From NCBI RefSeq assembly GCF_013386115.1, contig NZ_JACAOR010000014.1, forward strand, positions 457,621 through 521,620: DNA of 64,000 nucleotides, in the 5' to 3' direction. Shown here in pieces: positions 18,099 through 26,379 of the stretch. The notes under the pieces are model-generated. The model was not told the origin of the DNA, searched no databases, and worked only from the letters and a program-made list of their open reading frames with translations. Position numbers and translations under genes: made by a program. The stretch is from Pseudomonas gingeri. GTDB taxonomy: Bacteria > Pseudomonadota > Gammaproteobacteria > Pseudomonadales > Pseudomonadaceae. How positions within the stretch are numbered: the stretch's first letter is position 1; the number at the start of each line of letters is the position of its first letter.

Positions 18099-18180
18099 GA
18101 GCGGGCTTGCTGGCGATGGGGCCCGTGAGACTTGCAGCGGCTGATCGGCCGCCATCGTCAGCAAGCCGGTTCCTGCAAGG
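18091..18180. repeat. REP pair overlapping the end of the ABC ATPase gene
   Basis: CCTTGTAGGAGCGGGCTTGC at the left and an inverted CAGCAAGCCGGTTCCTGCAA at the right. The TAG of the left unit (18096-18098) is the stop codon of the ATPase gene. Confidence 0.85.
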
Positions 18181-18230
18181 TGGTGGTGTTTTGAAGATAA
18201 GTGACTCTTTTTCGACCGTCAGGAATACCC

Positions 18231-18932
18231 ATGAACGTATTGATCGTCCACGCTCACCCCGAACCGCAATCCTTCACCGCCGCCCTGCGCGACCAGGCGG
18301 TAACGACCCTGCAGGCCCAGGGCCATGACGTCCAGGTTTCCGACCTCTACGCCATGCACTGGAACCCGGTGGCCAGCGCCGAGGATTTCTCCGCCCGGGA
18401 CAACCCCGACTACCTGGTCTATGCCCTGGAACAGCGCCTGGGGGTCAAGACCCGGAGCCTGGCCGCCGACATCCAGGGGGAACTGGACAAGCTGTTGTGG
18501 GCCGACTTGCTGATCCTCAACTTCCCGATCTACTGGTTCTCGGTGCCGGCGATCCTCAAGGGCTGGATCGACCGCGTGCTGGTGTCCGGGGTCTGCTACG
18601 GCGGCAAGCGTTTCTACGACCAGGGCGGCCTGGCCGGCAAGCAGGCGCTGGTCACCGTGACCCTCGGCGGACGTGAGCACATGTTCGGCGAAGACGCGAT
18701 CCACGGGCCCCTGGAAGACATGCTGCGGCCGCTGCTGCGCGGCACCCTGGCCTATGTCGGGCTCGATGTGCTGCCGCCCTACGTGGCCTGGCACGTGCCC
18801 TATATCAGTGCCGAGGCCCGCGAACAATTCCTCGTCGGTTACCATCGGCGCCTGGAAAACCTCGACCAGGACAGCCCCCTGGTCTTCCCGCGCCTGGCAC
18901 AGTTCGACGAGGCGCTGTATCCCATCCGCTGA
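18231..18932 (+). CDS. NAD(P)H:quinone oxidoreductase, flavodoxin-like
   Basis: 233 aa. Flavodoxin_2 family (NQO1/MdaB/KefF relatives): N-terminal LIVHAHPEPQSFTAALRDQA binds the FMN/FAD phosphate, and LILNFPIYWFSVPAILKGWIDRVL (about 99-122) plus VTVTLGGREHMFG (about 143-155) complete the flavin and substrate pocket. Two-electron reduction of quinones or other electrophiles. ATG 18231 has AGGAA 6 nt upstream. It is followed after 48 bp by a TetR gene on the same strand, which may control it; a clear operator in front of this gene was not found. Confidence 0.85.
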   Translation: MNVLIVHAHPEPQSFTAALRDQAVTTLQAQGHDVQVSDLYAMHWNPVASAEDFSARDNPDYLVYALEQRLGVKTRSLAADIQGELDKLLWADLLILNFPIYWFSVPAILKGWIDRVLVSGVCYGGKRFYDQGGLAGKQALVTVTLGGREHMFGEDAIHGPLEDMLRPLLRGTLAYVGLDVLPPYVAWHVPYISAEAREQFLVGYHRRLENLDQDSPLVFPRLAQFDEALYPIR

Positions 18933-18980
18933 CCGCACGCTGTACAGTCAGCCATCGACGTTGAAGAGGACAGGAGCACC

Positions 18981-19613
18981 ATGGCCGAGGAAACGCGTTT
19001 TCTGCGTATGGACCCCGAGTTGCGCAAGGCCAACCTGGTGGCGGCAACCCTGCGCTGCCTGAAGAAGTACGGCTTTGTCGGCACCTCGATTCGCAAGATC
19101 TGCGCCGAGGCCGGGGTGTCGGTGGGGCTGATCAGCCACCACTACACCGGCAAGGATGAACTGGTGGCCGACGCCTACCTGCATATCACCGGACAGGTCA
19201 TGAGCCTGCTGCGCCAGTCGGTGGCCAACGCCGGCAGTGGCGCCCGCCGGCACCTGTCGGCATTTTTCGAAGCATCGTTTTCCGAAGGCATGCTCGATCC
19301 CGAGCTGCTCGAAGCCTGGCTGGCCTTCTGGGGCGCGGTGAAAACCGCCGACGCGATCAACCGTGCCCACGATCACTCCTATGGCGAGTACCGCACCATC
19401 ATGGGCAATGCCCTGACCCTGCTGGCGGAGGAGGAGGGCTGGAGCGGTTTCGACAGCGGTCTGGCAGCCATCGGCCTGAGTGCCCTGCTCGACGGGCTGT
19501 GGCTCGAATGCGGCCTCAACCCGACCACGTTCACCCCGGCCGAGGGGGTGCAGATCTGCGAGGCCTGGGTCGATGGCCTGCAAATGGGCGGTTATCGACG
19601 TTTTCTGCGTTGA
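18981..19613 (+). CDS. TetR-family regulator, BetI-like (TetR1)
   Basis: 210 aa. The helix-turn-helix spans about residues 35-65 (TSIRKICAEAGVSVGLISHH), with the SVGL.HH pattern of BetI-type repressors. The C-terminal domain is BetI-like and contains LAAIGLSALLDGLWLECGLN near 169-188. This domain is closely similar to that of TetR2 (35085-35720: LAAIGLSAMLDGLWLEWCLN), so the two are paralogues. Candidate targets are the TTGAAC-N4-GTTYAA palindromes listed elsewhere. Effector unknown; BetI-like proteins often answer to small cationic or acyl compounds. Confidence 0.88.
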   Translation: MAEETRFLRMDPELRKANLVAATLRCLKKYGFVGTSIRKICAEAGVSVGLISHHYTGKDELVADAYLHITGQVMSLLRQSVANAGSGARRHLSAFFEASFSEGMLDPELLEAWLAFWGAVKTADAINRAHDHSYGEYRTIMGNALTLLAEEEGWSGFDSGLAAIGLSALLDGLWLECGLNPTTFTPAEGVQICEAWVDGLQMGGYRRFLR

Positions 19614-19723
19614 TCGCGGCTTGTTGATCAACTGTTCAGCAAGCGCTACAGTACTTCGAAAATTCCTACCGCTTCGCATAATTCCAAGAATCGGCCGTTC
19701 GCGGCACGAAAAGGAGCCAGGTA

Positions 19724-20455
19724 ATGAAGGTGATGCCGTGCGTGCTGATCGTCGAGGATGATCGGCTGGTTCGTGAGCAGTGGCAGGCGTGCCTGAGCCG
19801 GGACGGCTATGAGGTTCACTGTGTCGACGGCGTCGAGCAGGCCGAGGCCTGCCTGAGTCGCTTGCCGGTGGCGCTGGTGCTGCTCGACAGGCAATTGCCC
19901 GGGGTCGACAGCCTGGCCCTGACCCGCCAATGGCGGCAGCGTTCGGAGGTCGGCATCCTCCTGGTCGGCGAGCACAACGACGAGGCCGAGCGGATCGCCG
20001 GCCTGGAATGTGGCGCCGACGATTGCCTGATCAAGCCCCTCAATCCCCGCGAGCTGGTGTCCCGTGCGCGCAACCTGACGCGCCGGGTGTGTCGCCTGCA
20101 ATCCGACCCGCCGGCAACGGCGCCGGCCAATGAGCACCTCAAGCATTTCGCCGACTGGACCCTGGACACCGACCGTCGCCGCCTGAAGGCCTGCGACGGC
20201 AGTGAAACCCTGCTCAGCCATGGTGAGTTCCAGTTGCTCAACGTGTTTATCCGCAACGGCGGCCACACCCTGAGCCGCGACCAGTTGATGGAGCAACTGC
20301 GCAACCGCGAATGGCTGCCCAGCGACCGCTCCATCGATGTCCTGGTCGGGCGTCTGCGGCGCAAGCTGCATGACAGCCCGGCCGCTCCGGAACTGATCAT
20401 CACCGTCCATGGCGCGGGTTATCTGTTCACCGCCCGCACCTCCAGGGCGGCGTGA
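19724..20455 (+). CDS. OmpR-family response regulator, orphan
   Basis: 243 aa. Receiver domain 5-120: acidic pocket Glu11/Asp12/Asp13, phospho-acceptor Asp55 (LVLLDRQLPG) and conserved Lys104 (DDCLIKPLNP). The usual Thr/Ser switch after the fourth strand is replaced (LLVGEHND, Val/Gly), which may alter signalling. The C-terminal winged helix (about 145-238) has the normal RSIDVLVGRLRRKLH recognition region. No histidine kinase gene is adjacent. In P. aeruginosa, aruHI is controlled by AruR/AruS; this regulator lies in the same neighbourhood as aruI here and could be a counterpart, but that is speculation. It converges on the toxin gene. Confidence 0.87.
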   Translation: MKVMPCVLIVEDDRLVREQWQACLSRDGYEVHCVDGVEQAEACLSRLPVALVLLDRQLPGVDSLALTRQWRQRSEVGILLVGEHNDEAERIAGLECGADDCLIKPLNPRELVSRARNLTRRVCRLQSDPPATAPANEHLKHFADWTLDTDRRRLKACDGSETLLSHGEFQLLNVFIRNGGHTLSRDQLMEQLRNREWLPSDRSIDVLVGRLRRKLHDSPAAPELIITVHGAGYLFTARTSRAA

Positions 20456-20456
20456 G

Positions 20457-20484
20457 TCGGGCGTTGTGAATCGGGCGTTGTGAA
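20457..20484. repeat. Tandem 14-bp duplication
   Basis: TCGGGCGTTGTGAA occurs twice in direct tandem and fills the gap between the response-regulator stop and the toxin stop. It looks like a small replication-slippage duplication. Confidence 0.85.
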
Positions 20485-23400
20485 TCAGAGATCGGTGGAT
20501 TCCACCACGCGCGTCAGCCCCACCTCTCTGACCAACTCCTGGGACAGTTCGTCGATACTGTTGAACTGTTGCGCCTCGCTGAATCCCCAGCGCTTATGTT
20601 CGATATAGAACTTGCCCGTGCCCTTGTCGGTATGGATGATCGTCGTTGCCAGGGATCGATCCTTGGAGCGATTGACCAGCACCAGCCCATTCGGGGACTT
20701 CTCGACAGTGAACATGCCCGCGTGGCTGAGTTGTGGATGGGTGTCGAGCCTGGGCTGGCGCAGGTAGGTGACATTGTTGAGCTCGACCACTTGCCTCATG
20801 TTGCCCTGCTTGAGCCCCCATATCAGGTCGTCGATGCTTTTGTATTGGATCCCGCGGATATTGAGGTTCAGCGGGGCGTCGAGATGAAATACATAGGATG
20901 AACTGTCGGGAAGTTGGGTCCGTACCACCGGCTGCTCCATCGTCACCACCAGACGGGCACTCAGGGGATCGACCGGCCGGTAGACGACCGTGTACTGATC
21001 GCCGTCTTGTTCGAGCAGGAAATCCCCTGGTCGGGTCAGCAGTCTCCTGTGGGGCTGGCGTACCTGTATCAGCGCTCGGGGCGACACGTTCACTTCCAGC
21101 TTGGCATCGGCCTGTACCAGCTGAATATCCTGTTCATATTTGCCCAGCGTGAACTCTCCCGGATCACGCAGTATGCGTAGCGGCAGGGGTTGTCCGCCGA
21201 CATCGACGGCCCGCAGGTTGACCGCCCCCAACAGGTCGGCCAGGCCCGCCTCGCCGTGCACGCCGCTGGCATGTGAATCCTGGCTCAGGGCAATCCAGCG
21301 ATGCGGGCCTTGCTGTAGCTGGTCCGTAATGATGACTTGGCGGGCATAGTATTTCAGGGTCCTGGCCCGATCCGGATGGTAGCTGCGCAGGCCCTGGCGG
21401 TAGCTTGCGGCGCAGTCGATCGCCTGGACGCGAATGCCATTGGCCCGGGCGCTGTCAAGCACCTCATGCAAGGCGTAGGGGCCGCTCGGGTCGATGCTGT
21501 GTTCGAGATCTTGCAGTCTCAGTGTCTCCCTCAGGCGTGGGGACATGACGTCGCTGCGATGGAAGTTGTTGATGTGAACCTGATCGAAGTCCGTCAGGAG
21601 GTTTTCCAGGTACAGGGTCTTGACCTGGTGCTCCGTGGCGAGCGAGCGCATGTTGTCGATCAGGAACTTGCGGCCGGCCCTGGCCGAGTAGGGGGCACCG
21701 AGGACGATGCCGTTGCCGGTCTGATAGGCACGTTCGAGCAGGTGTGTCGCCAGCCCGGCTTCCAGCAGGTCGGTCGCCAGGGTCTTGGCCACGGGGGCCG
21801 GTTTTTCAGCGAAGAAACTTTGGGCGTCTTCAAGCAACCGTCTTGAGGCGAAGTGCACCTTCGGGGCGGCCTGGCGCTCCAGCGCGGAAGCCGTCGGAAC
21901 GAACCAGCCGGGATCAAGCGTTCTGTTATAGGTGCGAATCAGCCCTTCGAGGGTGTTCCGGTAGGTGGCCGGGATTTCATAACGTGCGGCGCCGACCGCC
22001 TCGGGGGCGCCGCCCAACAGGCGAGTCCTGGGCAAGGGTTGCCAATGACTGCCCTCGCGCACGAGTTCGATATCTTCCGTCCAGGTGCGTTCCTTGAGCA
22101 GGTAGCGCTTGCCGCCACGGGAACCGGTGCGGTACCACTTGCCCTCCAGCTTCACGTACTGGTCCATGCGTGCCGTGCGGTCGACGAAGAGTCCGTCGCG
22201 GTAGTAGTTCAGTTCCGGCACGCTGCTGAGTTCGTAGTCCCGGAGTTCCGAGGCCAGGGACCTGAGCGATGTCGCCGAGGAAGATTCGGCGCTCAGCAGC
22301 GGTTGCCGGGAGCCGTCCAGGCCGCCCCGGCGGGTCTTGACCAGGCGGGAAACCCTGGCGAGGGGCCACGTCCGCGCCTTGAGCAACAGGGGTCTCATCG
22401 CTTGCAGCGGGAAGGGCGCCGCGGCGTCAAGAAGGGCCTGGACCAGGGCGTCCGTGGCTTCCTGGTGGTGCCCCAGGGCCAGGGCCTGGCCGACATTGGC
22501 GATGCCGTACAGGCCACGCAGCGCATAGATCCACAGGCTGAGCTGCAAGGGCGAGGCGCCGAGGATGACCTCGATCGCGAAGCGCCAGCTCACATTGATC
22601 CAGTACCAGAGCGTTTCATGGTCCACCCGTTGGTTGCTGGCCCCGAGGTATTCGACGCTGCTGATCAGGTGCCGGGCCCTGGCCTCGTACAGTGTGCTGA
22701 ACAGGTCGCCTTCGATGGGGAAGTAGCGGACCAGCGGAAACTGGCGCGTGAACAGCCGGGCCGGATCCCACTGTTCGTTCCGGGCGGCCCGTGCGATGCA
22801 ATAGGATTTCCACTCCGGCTGCTTGAGCAGCGCTTCGATCGCCGACAGGCCTGCCAGCTCGCGCCAGGCCTTGCCGTCGGGAGATTGCGGTGTGTAGAAC
22901 AGCAGGCGACCGGCGGGATCGTCGCTGCTGATCACCAGCACCTCGTCGATACTCATGCCGTTGCGAGCCCCGTCCGTGCCGCCGAGCATCAGGTAGTTGG
23001 CCTGGACCTTGTAGCCGTCCAGCAGCGGGCGGCGCTGGGCCGACGGATGCTTGAGCAGGTGTTCGATGCGCCGGTAGCCACGTTCCAGGGCACTGCCCCT
23101 GGCGTCGAGAAAGTCCCCGCTCAGGCGTGCGACATAGGCCTGCAGTTTCATCCGCGCGCGTTGCCCTTCGATCCAGGCGGTGCGCACCGACGCCTGGTCC
23201 CGGCCGAGCAGTTTCTGTTCGAGCAGCGTCTTGTAGCTACCGGGGGCATCCACGGCCCGGACGATAGCCCGGACCTGGCTGTCCGTCAGGCTCGACGGGG
23301 TGCCGTTCGGATTGATGAGGATCGCCTTGAAACTGACCGTTTCGCCCAGGCGCGTGCCCTTGATGTTCTCTAGTGCCAGGGCCGTCAGCGACAGGCTGCG

Positions 23401-26103
23401 CGGGTGCATCCGGGTGACCGGTGGCTGGCTTTGCCAGGCCGGACTCAGGTGGTGGGTGGTATGGGAGACATGCACCACGATGTCGTCGGGGGCGGCCTGG
23501 ATCTGCGGATAGTGCTGTTGCAGATGGCTCTTGAGCAGGCCCGCCGCATGGGCTTTCAGGGCCGGCAGGTCGCTGAGCGAAGAGGGCGCCGGGTTGGGTT
23601 CCAGGGTGGGGCGCCACAAGGTCGCGAGCCGGGTCTGTTCGTCCTGGCTGATGCTGTTGATCCGCTGCAGCAGGTCGCTGAACATCAGGTCGCGATTGCG
23701 CCGCCTGAGGACGGGGGCGATGTCCAGTGGACCGGCCAGGCTGACGGCACTGTCCAGCTGCCGGGCGAACTCGACGACATCGTTGTGCAGGCCCGGCGCG
23801 CCTCTGACAAAGCGCCAGGTGTCGCTGAAATCCTCTTTCTGCCTGGCGAGCAATCCGTCCACCAGGAGCTGGAAGGGATCACCCTGTTCGACCCGGTAGC
23901 TGAACGGCGCGCTGCCGTCGGCAGTGCTCGGCGGGCGCCAGGTTCGCTGTCGCTGCGGCAGCAGTTCGAGCAGCGATTCGCGTTCGACCTTGTCATCGAG
24001 GCGCCGGACCAGGTTCTTTTTCAGGGCCTGCAACGACGCGAACGGCTCCAGGCCACGGCCGATCTGATAGAACAGAGCCGGCAGCTTGTGGGTGTCCCCG
24101 ACGGGGCTGCGGGTGATGACCAGGCAGCCTTGCAGAATCAGGTCGGCCGGTCGCAGGGCAATCCGATAGACGTGGATCGGTCCCTGCGCGGGGAATTTTT
24201 TCAGGCGTTGCTCATGGGTAGGCTGCTCCAGAACCCGCTCCAGGTCCTCGCGATGGCCTTTGTCCAGGCTCAGGTCCAGTTCGCGCAACTGCGCTTCCAG
24301 GCGCATCTGGGTCCGCAGGTTTTCCCGCAGCAGCGACGCGACGCTGGCCCAGAAGCTGTCCAGGGCTTCGGTGAAACGCGCGTCGAAACCCAGACCCGCG
24401 TCATCCAGGGTTTTGCCCAGGCGCCCGAGGTCCAGGCCGGTCAGTTGCTGTTCGTCGTAGACGCCGGTCGCACTGGCGTAGAGGCCGCTGGTGGCCGGGT
24501 CGAATGTTTGCGGGTTGCCGGCCAGATGCTCGACAAACACTTGCGTCAGCGTCTGCGACTGCCTGACACCGCGATAGCGCACTTGCTCGCCGCGCTCACC
24601 GCTGTCCGACAGGGGCCAGTAGAGACTTTCCTCATAGGTGTTGAGGAAGATCGCATCGGGATCCTTCGAGGCGGCCTGGGGGAAATCACGTGCCAGTTGC
24701 CGGCTCAGCAGCAGCCCGGCGAACCAGTGGAAATTGGGTTGCTGGCGCGCCAGCATCAGGGTGCGGTCATTGGTGGCGGCCAGGGCATCGAAGGTTTCCC
24801 GCTGGCGCTGGGCGAGCAGATCGGGGCCGGCGAAGGCGCCGGGCGCGTCCTGCTGGTAGCCGTTGCCATCGGAAAGGCGGTGTGAGGGTTCCAAGGGGGA
24901 AAGTTCCAGCAAGGCGCGCAGATCGGCGCGTGAAAGAGGAGGGTGCTGGCGCAGCAGGCGCTGGATGGCTGGCCGGTCGGTCAGGCCGAGGGGCTGGCGC
25001 AGGGTGTCCGGCAGGGTTGCCAGGACCGCGGGCAGGTCAGGCTGCGCTGCCTGCTCCGGGCCTTCGGCGGCATGCAGGCTGAAACGGCCATCACGGCGCA
25101 GGATGATGTGGGTCTGTTCTGCCTGTGGCTCGCCGATGCCGGCCAGCAACGGGCCGTCCGGCGCCTGCTCGCGCAGTTCCAGGCGCACGCCGCTCGCTGG
25201 CCAGTCCGGCAAGGTGGCGAGGCTGTGCAGCAGCAACCTCTGGGTATCGTCGTTGTGTTGTCGGCTTTCCAGGAACAGGCCTTCATAAGCCTGGTTCAGA
25301 CGTTCCTCCTGCAGATACCAGTGGGCATCCCGTGCCTGGTCCTCGCTCAGTTCGCCCTCGGACAAGGCCAGCGAATGAAGGTCGTGCCCGCTCGAGTTGG
25401 CGAGCAGTTCGTGGGCTGCCGCCCGGGACAGCCAGGGGACCTGGTCGCGCAGCAGGTTTTCCAGCGGATCGTGGGATTGCTGACGGAAGGCGTGGAGGTT
25501 GTCGAACAGCGCCTCGCGGCGAGAGGACAATTGTGCGGCGGCCTGGCGCCTGAGTGCCGACAACTGGCTGTCGAGGGTGGTGTACTGCCCGCCCAGCAAT
25601 GACGCCCGCTGTTCCGCGCTTAGTTGTGGCAGGACGTGGCTCCACAGGTTGCCATCGAGCACCTGCGCCCGGCTGACCCGTATCCTCGGCAGGTCGGGCG
25701 AACGGTCGGGGCCGTATTCGGCCGCCATCGTCTCTGCGGGCGGGTCGTACACCTGCAGCACGCTCGTCGCCGGCCAGAGCAGTTCCAGGCCGAGCAGTTG
25801 CAACTGCCAGGTCAGGCTTGTCGGCCGGGACACGGCGGGCGAGTCCTGGCTCAGCGCGTCGATGAAGTCCTGTATCTCCTGGTCCAGCTCGAAGCGCTGG
25901 CGGGTGTCGAACAGCAGCGCCGGCACCTGGCGCGATTCGCTGTAGGCGGCGCGCAGGGCGGGACTGTCGATACCGCTGGCCAGGCGAATGCAGCGGGCGG
26001 TCTCGGCGGGCAGGTCGGCGAGAAAATGCGCGATGGCGTGTTCCAGTGACACCGATGCGGCGTCGCTTGCGGGCGAATCGCTCGAGGTGATCGGGGGGCT
26101 CAT
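20485..26103 (-). CDS. Giant dermonecrotic-toxin-like protein with membrane-targeting and TIKI/ChaN-like effector region
   Basis: 1872 aa. No signal peptide. Two long regions resemble the membrane-localization domain of Pseudomonas dermonecrotic/RTX-type toxins: about 480-780 (KDPDAIFLNTYEESLYW, then RYRGVRQSQTLTQVFVEHL) and about 850-1060 (TRMHPRSLSLTALALENI, GSYKTLLEQKLLG). A third region, about 1420-1620, resembles the membrane-targeted effector domain seen in such toxins (KFLIDNMRSLATEHQVKTLY, then AIDCAASYRQGLRSY). In that family the segment before KFLIDNM normally carries a Gly-Glu-x-His type motif; here it is GAPYSAR, so two putative metal or catalytic residues are missing. The start at 26103 has AAGGA 8 nt upstream; a TTG at 26196 has none. 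Lone gene between unrelated operons. Domain calls are from memory of family patterns; activity untested. Confidence 0.72.
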   Translation of the reverse strand: MSPPITSSDSPASDAASVSLEHAIAHFLADLPAETARCIRLASGIDSPALRAAYSESRQVPALLFDTRQRFELDQEIQDFIDALSQDSPAVSRPTSLTWQLQLLGLELLWPATSVLQVYDPPAETMAAEYGPDRSPDLPRIRVSRAQVLDGNLWSHVLPQLSAEQRASLLGGQYTTLDSQLSALRRQAAAQLSSRREALFDNLHAFRQQSHDPLENLLRDQVPWLSRAAAHELLANSSGHDLHSLALSEGELSEDQARDAHWYLQEERLNQAYEGLFLESRQHNDDTQRLLLHSLATLPDWPASGVRLELREQAPDGPLLAGIGEPQAEQTHIILRRDGRFSLHAAEGPEQAAQPDLPAVLATLPDTLRQPLGLTDRPAIQRLLRQHPPLSRADLRALLELSPLEPSHRLSDGNGYQQDAPGAFAGPDLLAQRQRETFDALAATNDRTLMLARQQPNFHWFAGLLLSRQLARDFPQAASKDPDAIFLNTYEESLYWPLSDSGERGEQVRYRGVRQSQTLTQVFVEHLAGNPQTFDPATSGLYASATGVYDEQQLTGLDLGRLGKTLDDAGLGFDARFTEALDSFWASVASLLRENLRTQMRLEAQLRELDLSLDKGHREDLERVLEQPTHEQRLKKFPAQGPIHVYRIALRPADLILQGCLVITRSPVGDTHKLPALFYQIGRGLEPFASLQALKKNLVRRLDDKVERESLLELLPQRQRTWRPPSTADGSAPFSYRVEQGDPFQLLVDGLLARQKEDFSDTWRFVRGAPGLHNDVVEFARQLDSAVSLAGPLDIAPVLRRRNRDLMFSDLLQRINSISQDEQTRLATLWRPTLEPNPAPSSLSDLPALKAHAAGLLKSHLQQHYPQIQAAPDDIVVHVSHTTHHLSPAWQSQPPVTRMHPRSLSLTALALENIKGTRLGETVSFKAILINPNGTPSSLTDSQVRAIVRAVDAPGSYKTLLEQKLLGRDQASVRTAWIEGQRARMKLQAYVARLSGDFLDARGSALERGYRRIEHLLKHPSAQRRPLLDGYKVQANYLMLGGTDGARNGMSIDEVLVISSDDPAGRLLFYTPQSPDGKAWRELAGLSAIEALLKQPEWKSYCIARAARNEQWDPARLFTRQFPLVRYFPIEGDLFSTLYEARARHLISSVEYLGASNQRVDHETLWYWINVSWRFAIEVILGASPLQLSLWIYALRGLYGIANVGQALALGHHQEATDALVQALLDAAAPFPLQAMRPLLLKARTWPLARVSRLVKTRRGGLDGSRQPLLSAESSSATSLRSLASELRDYELSSVPELNYYRDGLFVDRTARMDQYVKLEGKWYRTGSRGGKRYLLKERTWTEDIELVREGSHWQPLPRTRLLGGAPEAVGAARYEIPATYRNTLEGLIRTYNRTLDPGWFVPTASALERQAAPKVHFASRRLLEDAQSFFAEKPAPVAKTLATDLLEAGLATHLLERAYQTGNGIVLGAPYSARAGRKFLIDNMRSLATEHQVKTLYLENLLTDFDQVHINNFHRSDVMSPRLRETLRLQDLEHSIDPSGPYALHEVLDSARANGIRVQAIDCAASYRQGLRSYHPDRARTLKYYARQVIITDQLQQGPHRWIALSQDSHASGVHGEAGLADLLGAVNLRAVDVGGQPLPLRILRDPGEFTLGKYEQDIQLVQADAKLEVNVSPRALIQVRQPHRRLLTRPGDFLLEQDGDQYTVVYRPVDPLSARLVVTMEQPVVRTQLPDSSSYVFHLDAPLNLNIRGIQYKSIDDLIWGLKQGNMRQVVELNNVTYLRQPRLDTHPQLSHAGMFTVEKSPNGLVLVNRSKDRSLATTIIHTDKGTGKFYIEHKRWGFSEAQQFNSIDELSQELVREVGLTRVVESTDL

Positions 26104-26314
26104 GCTGAAGGTCCTTGTCGTTGCGGAAGGACCGTCATTCAACGCGCAAGCCGCAGACCGGGGGCGGTAGTTAATGCTGTGGACGAGGATGTTCAAAGAT
26201 GTAACAGGTCGGCGGACAGAGAAAACTGCGGTAGGATTATTGTTATAAAAAACAACAGGTTGTATCGGTTTGTCGGGTTTTGTCGAGGTGTCCGGGGAGG
26301 ATTGTGTTGCGCTA

Positions 26315-26330
26315 TTGAACGAGTGTTTAA
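26315..26330. promoter_or_regulatory. Putative TetR operator of aruI
   Basis: TTGAACGAGTGTTTAA, extended by matching CTA/TAG arms to a 22-bp near-palindrome at 26312-26333. It differs from the aruH site at 2 of 16 positions. A weak promoter TTGCGC (26307-26312) with TAGTGC downstream places the operator in the spacer, as in the acyl-CoA operon. It lies 49 bp before the aruI ATG and 211 bp from the toxin start. Confidence 0.68.
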
Positions 26331-26379
26331 TAGTGCCGGCGATCTCCCATCACCCCACCCCAACAAGACGAGGGCTAGC

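Noticed and set aside
19625..19640. TTGATCAACTGTTCAG between tetR1 and the response regulator, considered as a fifth TetR operator
   Set aside because: The left half-site is TTGATC rather than TTGAAC and no promoter elements flank it; the match may be chance.
21853..23373. A 506-codon open frame on the plus strand opposite the toxin gene, with further long frames at 23404-24885 and 24943-25602
   Set aside because: These mirror the codon pattern of the minus-strand gene in high-GC DNA. They show no domain, signal peptide or ribosome site, and the minus-strand frame runs unbroken for 1872 codons with recognisable domains.
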